A stretch of 64,000 bases of DNA, from assembly GCF_900074915.1 (NCBI RefSeq), contig NZ_LT222319.1, positions 1,299,001 to 1,363,000 on the forward strand, read 5' to 3'. The translations under genes were made by a program, and so were the position numbers. The notes under the pieces were generated by a model, which saw only the letters and a list, made by a program, of their open reading frames with translations, did no database searches and was not told where the DNA came from. Each line of letters starts with the position of its first letter. The first letter of the stretch is position 1. Source of the DNA: Pseudomonas cerasi (lineage in GTDB: Bacteria; Pseudomonadota; Gammaproteobacteria; Pseudomonadales; Pseudomonadaceae). Positions 40,095-49,331 of the stretch are shown in pieces.

Positions 40095-41672
40095 ATGGCC
40101 CTCGACATTCACGCCCACCGTATCCTGATCCTCGACTTCGGTTCCCAGTACACCCAGCTGATCGCCCGCCGCGTGCGCGAAATCGGCGTGTATTGCGAGC
40201 TGCATCCGTTTGACATGGACGACGAAGCGATTCGCGAATTCGCTCCAAAAGGCGTGATCCTCGCCGGCGGCCCCGAGTCCGTACACGAAGCCGACAGCCC
40301 GCGCTGCCCGCAAGCGGTATTTGACCTGGGTGTGCCGGTTTTCGGTATCTGCTACGGCATGCAGACCATGGCCGAGCAGTTGGGCGGCAAGGTTGCCGGT
40401 TCCGAGCTGCGCGAGTTCGGCTACGCTCGCGTTGACGTAGTCGGCAAAAGCCGTCTGCTCGATGGTATCGAAGACCATATCGACGCCGACGGCCTGTTTG
40501 GCCTCGACGTATGGATGAGCCACGGTGACAAGGTCACCAAACTGCCGGAAGACTTCCACATTCTGGCCAGCACCCCGAGCTGCCCGATTGCCGGTATGGC
40601 TGACGACGCGCGCGGTTACTACGGCGTGCAGTTCCACCCGGAGGTGACCCACACCAAGCAGGGCGGTCGCATCCTGTCGCGCTTCATCCTCGACATCTGT
40701 GGCTGTGAAGCACTGTGGACCCCTTCGAAGATTGCTGAAGACGCTATCGCTCAGGTTCGCGCTCAGGTCGGTACTGACAACGTGTTGCTGGGCCTTTCCG
40801 GCGGCGTTGACTCCTCCGTGGTCGCGGCGCTGTTGCACAAGGCCATCGGCGATCAACTGACCTGCGTATTCGTCGACAACGGCCTGCTGCGTCTGCATGA
40901 AGGCGAGCAAGTAATGGCCATGTTCGCCGAGAACATGGGCGTCAAGGTGATCCGCGCCAACGCCGAAGAGCAGTTCCTGAACAACCTGGCAGGCGAGAGC
41001 GATCCAGAGAAGAAGCGCAAGATCATCGGCCGCACCTTCATCGACGTGTTCGATGCCGAGTCCTGCAAGCTGGACAACATCAAGTACCTGGCGCAAGGCA
41101 CCATCTACCCGGACGTCATCGAGTCGGCTGGCGCGAAAAGCGGCAAGGCCCACGTCATCAAGTCGCACCACAACGTGGGCGGCCTGCCGGAAGAAATGAA
41201 CCTCAAGCTGGTCGAGCCACTGCGCGAACTGTTCAAGGACGAAGTCCGCCGCCTGGGCCTCGAACTCGGCCTGCCCTACGACATGGTCTACCGCCACCCA
41301 TTCCCAGGCCCAGGCCTGGGCGTGCGCATCCTCGGTGAAGTGAAGAAGGAATACGCCGACCTTTTGCGTCGTGCCGACCACATCTTCATCGAAGAACTGC
41401 GCAAGGCCGACTGGTATCACAAGGTCAGCCAAGCGTTCGTAGTGTTCCAGCCGGTCAAATCGGTTGGCGTCGTCGGCGACGGCCGCCGCTACGCCTGGGT
41501 CGTCGCGCTGCGCGCGGTCGAAACCATCGACTTCATGACTGCTCGTTGGGCGCACCTGCCTTATGAGCTGCTGGAGACGGTGAGCGGCCGGATCATCAAT
41601 GAGATCGAAGGGATTTCGCGGGTGACTTACGATGTGTCGAGCAAGCCGCCGGCTACGATTGAGTGGGAATGA
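40095..41672 (+). CDS. guaA: GMP synthase (glutamine-hydrolysing)
   Basis: 525 residues. The glutaminase domain has [18 protein letters not shown] (nucleophilic Cys) and [11 protein letters not shown]. The synthetase domain has the PP-loop [17 protein letters not shown] and the C-terminal dimerisation domain ending PPATIEWE. Makes GMP from XMP. The 3' end of guaA is a known integration hot spot; here foreign DNA begins right after it while the gene itself is intact. Confidence 0.98.
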   Translation: MALDIHAHRILILDFGSQYTQLIARRVREIGVYCELHPFDMDDEAIREFAPKGVILAGGPESVHEADSPRCPQAVFDLGVPVFGICYGMQTMAEQLGGKVAGSELREFGYARVDVVGKSRLLDGIEDHIDADGLFGLDVWMSHGDKVTKLPEDFHILASTPSCPIAGMADDARGYYGVQFHPEVTHTKQGGRILSRFILDICGCEALWTPSKIAEDAIAQVRAQVGTDNVLLGLSGGVDSSVVAALLHKAIGDQLTCVFVDNGLLRLHEGEQVMAMFAENMGVKVIRANAEEQFLNNLAGESDPEKKRKIIGRTFIDVFDAESCKLDNIKYLAQGTIYPDVIESAGAKSGKAHVIKSHHNVGGLPEEMNLKLVEPLRELFKDEVRRLGLELGLPYDMVYRHPFPGPGLGVRILGEVKKEYADLLRRADHIFIEELRKADWYHKVSQAFVVFQPVKSVGVVGDGRRYAWVVALRAVETIDFMTARWAHLPYELLETVSGRIINEIEGISRVTYDVSSKPPATIEWE

Positions 41673-41720
41673 TTGGACGTCCGGCATCGTCCGGCACGAT
41701 CTAGCAAGAAATGCCCTGGA

Positions 41721-41742
41721 GCCCGCGTAATTGCGGGCTTTT
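41721..41742 (+). terminator. guaA terminator
   Basis: A 6-bp stem GCCCGC/GCGGGC with a GTAATT loop, then TTTT. A decayed copy of the same structure sits in the right-hand direct repeat near 54168-54186. Confidence 0.75.
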
Positions 41743-41805
41743 GGCTTTTTGGGTCTGGCAAATTCTGGCAGCTTTGTGCATCGCCAAGCACCGTGTTTGT
41801 ATGGC
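41728..41805 (+). repeat. Left direct repeat of the guaA island (attL candidate)
   Basis: A 78-bp sequence (starts TAATTGCGGGCTTTTGGC) recurs at 54174-54251 with six mismatches in direct orientation. The match weakly extends upstream (TCCGGCAC and GATCTA are shared). The integrase gene begins just inside this copy. Confidence 0.8.
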
Positions 41806-41962
41806 ATGGTACGGGGCATTGACTGAGCCAAATGCCATGTTCGGTGCCCGATACCATGTCGATCTAGTAGGGAAGGGCATGGTATCAAATCTCATCATCA
41901 GCCCGGTTTCATTGGGTTTTATCGTGGTGCATGAGTACTTTTCTGAGTATGGTATTTTTTCC

Positions 41963-43594
41963 ATGGAATCCGTAACTGCCATGCTGACCGATACCAAGCT
42001 GCGTAATCTCAAACCGCAAGAAAAACTCTACAAGGTGAACGACCGCGACGGGCTGTACGTGGCCGTCACTGCTGCCGGTTCCATCTCATTTCGTTACAAC
42101 TACTCAATCAATGGCCGTCAGGAGACCATCACGTTCGGTCGTTATGGCGTGGGTGGCATCACACTTGCGGAAGCCAGAGAGCGCCTGGGCGAGGCTAAAA
42201 AGATGGTTTCGGCGGTTAAGTCACCTGCCAAAGAGAAAGCCCGTGCCAAGGCTCGCACCAAAGGGGCAGAGACGTTTGATGCGTGGGCTGAGAAATGGCT
42301 GCGTGGGTATCAGATGGCTGACTCGACGCGTGACATGCGCCGATCGGTTTACGAGCGCGAGCTAAAGCCGCACTTCGGTAATCAGAAACTGGCGGAAATC
42401 AATCATGAGGATCTGCGAGCGCTGACTGATGCAATCGTGGAGCGTGGAGCTCCGGCCACGGCCGTGCACTCCCGCGAGATCGTGATGCAGGTGTTCCGAT
42501 GGGCGATAGAGCGTGGCCAGAAGGTTGAGAATCCGGCTGATCTGGTGCGTCCTGCAAGCATCGCTAAATTCGAGCCACGTGATCGCGCTCTAGGGCCTGA
42601 CGAAATCGCGTTGATGTATCAGTACCTGGACCGCATCGGCACTGCCTCATCCGTGAGAGTCGCCGCTAAGCTGCTGTTGCTGACCATGGTTCGCAAAAGT
42701 GAATTGACCAACGCTACCTGGAACGAAATCAATTTCAGCGAATCCCTGTGGACCATTCCGAAAGAGCGGATGAAGCGGCGCAATCCCCATTTGGTGTTCT
42801 TATCTCAGCAGGCGCTGGATTTTTTCATTGCTCTGAAGACGTTTGCCGGTGGTTCGGATTACGTCTTTCCCTCTCGGTACGATTCCGATTTGCCAATGAG
42901 CACCGCGACGATCAATCAGGTGCTGACGCTGACCTACCGGATAGCGGCTCTTGCCGGTCGGACGCCCGACCAATTGGCGACGTCGGTGCTGTATTTCTGC
43001 ACCGAAGAAGGATTACCAGCACCGTCCGTACTGATCTACAGCGGCCGGGGTATCCAAGCGAAATGGCTACTCGACGGTACTATCCCGCGTCAGGCATTGC
43101 CCCGCTGGAATGCATGCCAACGCTACCTAGTGGATCGCCTCGCACACGTCGGAGCCGATCCGATGGCCAAAGACGCAAGCCGCGTTCTGCGAACCATCCA
43201 GACAGTCAACAGCAAGAGTGGCGAAGTCTGTCGCGTGGTTCACGTCACGAACGATACCGATGGCCAGCCGGTTCGCTATAACTTCGAGTATCTGGCCGAG
43301 GCCCTGCTACCAAGTGCCCGCTGGACAATAGAGCAGCAGCGGCAGGAACAGGCCGAGCGGGTCAAGCGCAAGCCTAAACCCTTCCTTTTGGTGCCCGGCG
43401 GTAAAGCTGACAATCTCCGCGGATTCTCCGGCCGCCAGCTCGCGTGGGATCGCCTCGAAGACCTGCGCAAGCTCGCCGAGCTGCGCGGCTGCGTCAACGA
43501 AGGCTGCCGGATGCAACACCTGTTTTGGCGCTTGAACTTCCTGCTACTTTCCGGCGCGACCACCCGCTCCAGAGGATGCGGCGTTGCCCATTGA
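41963..43594 (+). pseudogene. Chimera: P4-type integrase N-part fused to replication/primase-like fragment
   Basis: One open frame of 543 codons. Residues 1 to about 325 are a P4-type tyrosine integrase: DUF4102-type start (LTDTKLRNLKPQEKLYKV, GLYVAV), core-binding domain, and the first catalytic Arg (TMVRKSELTNATW) plus Lys (WTIPKERMKRRNPH). The HxLR motif and nucleophilic Tyr are absent. Near 42940 the sequence switches to another protein with LIYSGRGIQAKWLLDG and KDASRVLRTIQTVNSKSGE, like replication/primase proteins of plasmids and ICEs, itself cut off and running into antisense trbL. This looks like deletion fusion; recombinase activity is not expected. Confidence 0.8.
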
Positions 43595-44665
43595 CGCTGC
43601 TGCACCGGTGCCGGAGTTTGTAGCACCGGCAAAGCTGGAGTTGATTGCGCCAGCCAATCCTCCGCTACCAGCAGCCCCAGCGGTACTTGCACCACCACCT
43701 GCAACGCCAAGCGCGTTAGCGGCGGCTGGCGCAGCGGCACCAGCCGTGGCAATGGTGGTGACTGCGGCAGCCGCACCGGCTGCGGCAGCCGCAGCCATTC
43801 CGCCGATGGCCGAACCGCCGCCCATTGACGTGCCGCTGATCATCCCGCCAATCAGTTCGGGAATAGTCTTGGTCAAATAGGCGCATACCAGAGCTAACCC
43901 CGCCAATGTCATCAGGGATGCTTCGTCATTTGTGTAAGCCGCTAACCAGGACTTAGCCGATGTGACAATAATTCCGACGATCAATGTTAAGACGAAAAGC
44001 TTGGCGCCTACTGCAACAACGAAACGGAGCGGTGCAATTGCAAAATCCCGAGTCCATTGCGAACCACCGAAACCGAAGAACAGCACGGAGGCATTGATGA
44101 TGACGTACGACTCTACAAGCGTTACAAACATGAATGCCGCGATGAAGGCGAAGCACAGTAAAACCAAGCACCCAACAAGCGCGATAAGTACTGCTTTACC
44201 CGGAGAAAAAACTGAAATTCCCTCCACGATGGTACGTGAGAAGTTGACAGCCACCGCGAACATATCACCGGGCTGAAGCGCACGGCCCAAACCGCTAGCC
44301 GTGCCCGCAGCTTCTCGGAAACTGTCCACTACGGCTGTCGCCCATTGAACGGAATGCTCAATGACTGCGTAGAAAAAGCCAATGACCATGAAGAAGCGGA
44401 TCAGCTCGCCGACAACTTCGCCTAAGTCAGCTTGTTTCATCACTAAAGGCATGAACGTCCAAACCAATTGGATGAGAGCGAGAGACGCCAGTAATTTGAG
44501 TGCATAACCCTGTAGCCGTGGTGACCACTCACTTGCAGCCTGATAAAGCAACCGCAAAAGCCCGTTCATTTCATTGCTTTGAGTTACGTCTCCTGCCGCC
44601 ATCGCACTACCGGCCGAAAGCAAGAGCATTGCACTAACGAGTGCTAGAAATGCTGAGCGTTGCAT
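43544..44665 (-). CDS. trbL: Conjugation protein TrbL (probably C-terminally truncated)
   Basis: 373 residues with a signal sequence (LALVSAMLLLSAGSAMAA), several membrane helices between about residues 60 and 260, and a Gly/Ala/Ser-rich tail. This matches the TrbL/VirB6 family of P-type mating-pair formation, the inner-membrane core of the transfer channel. Family members are commonly longer, and its stop lies in the rearranged junction with the replication fragment, so the end is probably lost. Other trb genes except trbJ and trbK are missing. Confidence 0.85.
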   Translation of the reverse strand: MQRSAFLALVSAMLLLSAGSAMAAGDVTQSNEMNGLLRLLYQAASEWSPRLQGYALKLLASLALIQLVWTFMPLVMKQADLGEVVGELIRFFMVIGFFYAVIEHSVQWATAVVDSFREAAGTASGLGRALQPGDMFAVAVNFSRTIVEGISVFSPGKAVLIALVGCLVLLCFAFIAAFMFVTLVESYVIINASVLFFGFGGSQWTRDFAIAPLRFVVAVGAKLFVLTLIVGIIVTSAKSWLAAYTNDEASLMTLAGLALVCAYLTKTIPELIGGMISGTSMGGGSAIGGMAAAAAAGAAAAVTTIATAGAAAPAAANALGVAGGGASTAGAAGSGGLAGAINSSFAGATNSGTGAAASMGNAASSGAGGRAGK

Positions 44666-44666
44666 A

Positions 44667-44900
44667 GTTAGAAATCCTCAGATGGGCCCCAGTTGTTTTT
44701 CCGGGCTTCAAAGTCCTTATCTGTATCTGGTTGCATCGACCGCTCTACAGCCACGCAGTCGGTGCGGATAGAAATAATGAATCCGGACAGAACCGCGCCA
44801 CTAAGAGCAGAGGCGATGCATAATCCAACGATAAGATTTTTAGATATGAACATGGTTAGAAATCCTCGGAAGGCCCCCAGTTGTTTTTACGCGCTTCGAA
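44667..44900 (-). repeat. Duplicated gene-end segment in trbJ and trbK
   Basis: 46 bp at 44667-44712 and 44855-44900 agree at 40 positions. Both encode the same C-terminal peptide and stop. The pair probably arose by duplication of the trbJ end or recombination between gene ends. Confidence 0.75.
44668..44853 (-). CDS. TrbK-like small membrane protein
   Basis: 61 residues between trbJ and trbL, the place of the entry-exclusion gene trbK. One hydrophobic helix (LIVGLCIASALSGAVLSGFII) and a short polar tail; no clear lipobox. Its last 13 residues (EARKNNWGPSEDF) are the same as those of TrbJ, encoded by a 46-bp near-duplicate. Starts 2 bp after trbJ and ends 2 bp before trbL, so the three are one transcript. 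Confidence 0.6.
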   Translation of the reverse strand: MFISKNLIVGLCIASALSGAVLSGFIISIRTDCVAVERSMQPDTDKDFEARKNNWGPSEDF

Positions 44901-45698
44901 GCGCTGTTCGGCTGCTTCGCTAGCGGCCTTCCGGTCGCCCTGCTGAGCCATGTAGTTGCCCTGCATGTTGATTTGCGTGGCCACCAGGTCGCGCAACTTT
45001 TGCAGTTGCTGAACGTTCTGCGAGGCGATTTCGTTGCCCGCCTGAATCGCTTGCATCCGCCCCACGGCCGACTGCGAACGGGAAACCATGCTGGCAAGCT
45101 GCGCGTCTTCAGATTCGAAAGCGCCTGTATTGAGGTTCGCCGCTTCCATAGCTGCTTTCACGTTGTCACGCCCCTGCTCTGACCACTTCAGATAACGATC
45201 TTGCGTCGGGACCTCCGCCGAGTTCGCGGCTTGATTTAGGTAGGACTCGAAGCCCGGAAATGTCATGTTGAACTGCGAGTCTATGTTCTGGATTTGGCGG
45301 CCCAATGCCTGCGAGCGGTTGTAGATGCTGACCACGTTTTTCAGATCGGCCGCGATGCTGCCAAACATGGAGTCGGGCAGGCCCGTACCTTGCGTGACCA
45401 TGTTTTGATATTGCTGAATCTGCGTTTGCAACTGCTCGGCGGTATTCAGCGCCGTGTTGACCTGTTCGGCGTATTCAAACATCTGTTGATAGAACGTCGA
45501 GCAGTTCGAGCAATATATGGCGTATGCCGGGAACGGGGCGATGTATACGGCCAACCCAACAAAGGCGGCTCGAGCTATGTTGGCACCATAGGCCGCATGG
45601 CGAATGAGTTTCCGGTCAGCAGGAACGGTCTTTTTGCGCGCAGTAAATCTTGCTGGCAGCGTTTTTTCTGTGATGAACGCTATGATTTTTTGATGCAT
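44856..45698 (-). CDS. trbJ: Conjugation protein TrbJ
   Basis: 280 residues from the ATG at 45696-45698, preceded by GAGGCCGGG. An N-terminal hydrophobic export segment ends near PFPAYA. A CSNCSTFYQQ segment and a long helical, Gln/Asn-rich coiled region follow (EQVNTALNTAEQLQTQIQQYQNM), typical of TrbJ of P-type transfer systems. It helps form the mating-pair channel. The genes normally found before it (trbB-trbE) are gone, replaced by a divergent restriction gene. Confidence 0.85.
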   Translation of the reverse strand: MHQKIIAFITEKTLPARFTARKKTVPADRKLIRHAAYGANIARAAFVGLAVYIAPFPAYAIYCSNCSTFYQQMFEYAEQVNTALNTAEQLQTQIQQYQNMVTQGTGLPDSMFGSIAADLKNVVSIYNRSQALGRQIQNIDSQFNMTFPGFESYLNQAANSAEVPTQDRYLKWSEQGRDNVKAAMEAANLNTGAFESEDAQLASMVSRSQSAVGRMQAIQAGNEIASQNVQQLQKLRDLVATQINMQGNYMAQQGDRKAASEAAEQRFEARKNNWGPSEDF

Positions 45699-45806
45699 AT
45701 CCCGGCCTCTATCAGTCACTTTGATTCGTGCCTGATCGTGCCCCGATATGCCGGTTGCATCGATGGAGTGATTGACTAATTAGGTTGACATGGGAGATAT
45801 CGACTG

Positions 45807-48800
45807 GTGGCGATACATTTTCCGAATGTTCTCAAAAAAGCCGACTGGATGTACTTTCAATCAGTCGACGTCGACTTGTCGATGTGCCGGATATTTAGTG
45901 TTGCTGGTAACAAGCTCGACCTGATCGGTTCAGATCCGCGCAAGATGGAAGTCATCGCCATTACCGACAAGGCCGAGAAGAAGGCCAAGAAATCTTCCGG
46001 CACAAGCAACGGAAAAGCAGGCAAAGGCCAGTACGGCATTGGTAGCAAGAACAATGATGCTCCCGGGCAACTGACCCAGCAGGCAGAGCTGGCCTATGAA
46101 GTGGGTGAAATCGAGAAGGCTATCTACGCCAAGATCGTCGACAAGTGCGGTAACCGCCACCACTGGGAGGAGTGGGCTGGTGATATCGCCAAGATTGCCC
46201 GTACTCACATTGACCGCATTCAGGGTATTCTGGAAAATCCGGAATATGGCAAAGAGAAGGCTGCATTCGCAAATTTTGCTGCCGAGCTGCGCGACGACTT
46301 GAACGACAGTATCACCGATGGTGAAATTATTGAAATGTTAGCCCAACATTTGATAACTAAGCCGGTGTTCGACGCGTTGTTTGAGGAGTATAGTTTTGCT
46401 AGTAATAATCCCATGTCTAAAGCTATGCAGGGTGTGTTAGACGCGCTTCATGAACATAATCTTGAAAAAGAAGCTGATACACTAGAGAAGTTCTATAGTA
46501 CCGTTAGGTTGCGCGCCTCAGGTATTAATAATTCTGAAGGTAAGCAACGGGTTATCAAAGAGCTCTATGATAAGTTTTTCAATGGTGCGTTCCCAAATTT
46601 AGCGAAAAGATTGGGTATTGTTTATACTCCAATTGAGGTTGTAGATTTCATTCTCCACAGCGTCAATCATTTGCTTAAGAAAGAATTTGGTCAAGATTTG
46701 GGTGCTGAAGGGGTGCATATTATAGACCCCTTCACAGGTACCGGGACGTTTATTACGCGCCTTATCCAGTCTGGCTTGATCGGTCCGGATAAATTGACCC
46801 ATAAGTACCGTCACGAAATTCATGCCAATGAGTTGGTGTTGCTTGCCTATTATATTGCTGCCATAAATATTGAGACAACATATCATGATGAAGCCTCAGT
46901 TCCCTATACTCCGTTCGAGGGAATCTGTCTTACTGATACTTTTCAAATGTATGAAAGGGATGATCTGGTAAGTGGGCTTCTGGAAGATAATAGTGCGCGC
47001 CGTAAGCGCCAAAAAATGTTAGATATCAGGGTCATTGTCGGCAACCCACCCTACTCTTCTGGAGATAAGGATGATGAAAATAATAAGAATGTTGAGTATC
47101 CGTCTTTAGACACTCGTATATCTGATACGTATGTCAATAAGTCATCTAAGAAAATGGGTAAGAGCAAGATTTATGACTCTTACATCAGGGCTATCCGTTG
47201 GGCTAGTGATCGCGTTGGGGATGCTGGAATTATTGGCTTTGTTACGAATGCTGGCTGGGTTGAAGCAAATACAACAGACGGACTTCGCAAATGCTTAGCT
47301 GAAGAGTTTTCTAGTATTTACGTATTTCACCTGCGAGGTAACCAGTACACGTCGGGTGAGCGGTCGCGTAAAGAAGGCGGAAAGATTTTTGGCGGCGGTA
47401 GTCGTGCGCCAATTGCTATCTCCTTCTTAGTAAAAAATCCAACGAAAGGTAGTCATGGCGAAATATTTTTCCACGATATTGGCGAATACCTCAGTCGAGA
47501 AGAGAAGCTTGAAAAAATTTCCAACTTGATTAGCATTGAGAATGTGAGCGAGTGGCAAGAAATTACACCAAACGATCATGGTGACTGGTTAGGTCAGAGG
47601 GATGAAAGCTTCTCTAGCCATATTTGCATCGGGGCTAAAGAGGGTAAGGGTGACGATTGCATTTTTGGCTCTTACTCAATGGGCATTAAAACAAATCGCG
47701 ATGAGTGGACATATAATTGCTCAAGAAGTAAGTTGGTTGAAAATGTATCTAGCATGATCTCCTTCTATAATTCTGAGCTCTCAAGATTCAAGCTGTTGGG
47801 GCTAAGCAAGGACGAAGTTGAAGGTTTTTTATCTCGGGATAAGACGAAGATAAAATGGACTTCTGATATTGTTGGTGATTTTAAAAAAGAAAGATTTCAC
47901 GTCGTTAAAGAAGAGGATTTTGTGATTTCTATGTATAGGCCTTTCTCCAAGGAATGGGTCTACGCAAATAAAAGCTGGAATTGGACGCGTCACTTGATGC
48001 CGCGATATTTTCCCAGAAATGCGCGCGAGAACATAGTTATCTGTGTCACGGGGACAGGTGAGACGAAAGGGTTTACTGCTCTTGTTACAAACTATGTGCC
48101 TAACTTGCATTTGGTTGCGGGTGCTCAATGCTATCCTATGTATCTTCACAAGGAAGAAATATCTTCTGCGGATGACGGACTTTTTAAGACGGAAGATGTT
48201 ACTGAGCAAGGTCGGTCCAGTGCTATCACTGAGAGAGGTCTAGAGCATTTCTTATTGGCTTATCCAGGTGAAAAAATAACAAAAGAAGATGTGTTTTATT
48301 ACGTCTATGGAATCCTACATTCTCCAGACTATCGCGAGCGTTATGCAGACAATTTGAGCAAGGAATTGCCTCGCATTCCAAAAGTCAAAAGCGCCGTTGA
48401 TTTTTGGAGGTATAGTACGGCTGGAAGGAATTTGGCAGGCCTACATCTAAATTATGAGTCTGTTGAACTTTATCCTTTGCTCATCGAGATTAGTGGAGGC
48501 CTATCAACTGCGGATTATCGCGTAAATAAAATGAAGCCTGCAAAAAAAGGCGATAAGACGACTGTGCTCTATAATCATCGGATCACAATAAAGGGTATTC
48601 CGGAGACCGCTTGGGATTATATGGTCAACGGCCGTCCAGCGTTAGAGTGGGTTATGGAGCGACAGTCTGTTCGAGCTGATAAGGTCAGTGGTATCGTCAA
48701 TGATGCCAATGACTGGTCGACTGAAACAATGCGCAATTCTAAATATCCGCTAGAGCTCTTCCAGCGCATTGTGACTGTCAGCGTTAAGACGATGGATATC

Positions 48801-48830
48801 GTGAGAGCGTTACCTCCCTTGGATATTTGA
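45807..48830 (+). pseudogene. Type ISP restriction-modification protein lacking nuclease and helicase
   Basis: 1007 codons from GTG. From about residue 45 it matches the coupler, adenine methyltransferase and target-recognition part of single-chain Type ISP enzymes. Seen are KMEVIAITDKAEKKAKK, GKGQYGIGS, YTPIEVVDFILHS, the SAM-binding motif IIDPFTGTGTFITRL and the catalytic IVGNPPYSSGDKD (NPPY). The N-terminal Mrr nuclease and helicase, about 600 residues in full-length family members, are missing, and the first 40 residues are unrelated. It might persist as an orphan methyltransferase. Codon use is clearly more A/T-rich than the core genes. Confidence 0.85.
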
Positions 48831-48898
48831 GCTGAGCCTCTGATGCCAGCTAGAGCTGGCTCAGATCATCAAACTTTTACGTTGAAACAGGGCAAGCA

Positions 48899-49081
48899 AT
48901 GAAAGACCGCAGTCATGATGAAGCAATGGCAAAGCTTTTCCAGGCGAATCCGTCTTACGCTGATGAGCTGCTTGCTGAGGTGCGTCGGACTGGCGATAAG
49001 GATGAGATGGCTATTTTGAGGCGTCAGCTTTCACCGGATCTAGCCATCAAAAGTACGCGCTCTGGCGAACGTAAAAACTAA
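48899..49081 (+). pseudogene. Truncated addiction-module antitoxin-like fragment
   Basis: 60 codons. The first about 45 residues (MKDRSHDEAMAKLFQANPSY, ELLAEVRRTGDKDEMAIL) resemble the N-terminal arm of HigA-like antitoxins, which usually continue into a helix-turn-helix. Here the frame changes to unrelated residues after RRQLS and stops. No toxin gene is next to it. Confidence 0.5.
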
Positions 49082-49207
49082 CAGAATATGGCACTTTCCA
49101 TGGTATCGTCACGGTTTATACGTGCTTAGGCCCTTTATCAGGGGGGGGCTAGACTAATTGATAATAGAGTGGGAGTGAGCCCACAGTGCTGCATGGCTGC
49201 ATGAAAG

Positions 49208-49229
49208 AACCGGCTTTGGCCGGTTTTTT
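49208..49229 (+). terminator. Terminator upstream of the STAND gene
   Basis: A 7-bp stem AACCGGC/GCCGGTT with a four-base loop, followed by TTTT. It isolates the STAND gene from upstream transcription. Confidence 0.75.
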
Positions 49230-49265
49230 CATGCCCGCACTAATGGCTTATTCTCGCTATTGAAA

Positions 49266-49302
49266 GAGCCGCATTGCGTTGGCAGCGGCTCTCCTTCGGG
49301 AG
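49266..49302 (+). promoter_or_regulatory. Two adjoining hairpins in the leader of the STAND gene
   Basis: GAGCCGC/GCGGCTC (49266-49272 with 49285-49291) abuts CTCC-TTCG-GGAG (49291-49302), ending 29 bp before the ATG. No T run follows, so an RNA-level control or stability element is more likely than a terminator. Confidence 0.4.
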
Positions 49303-49331
49303 CTGGATGTCGTCAAATACGGAAGACCAGT

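Noticed and set aside
40035..41888. 617-codon open frame opposite guaA
   Set aside because: Antisense shadow; guaA is fully conserved and the frame has no family match or ribosome site.
43584..43880. Ala/Pro-rich 98-codon forward frame opposite trbL
   Set aside because: Low-complexity antisense of the Gly/Ala-rich TrbL tail.
49167..49178. GAGTGGGAGTGA, resembling the 3' end of guaA (GAGTGGGAATGA), as a second att site
   Set aside because: Only 12 bases with one mismatch and flanks that do not match; the 78-bp repeats are far better supported. It might still be a relic of an inner junction.
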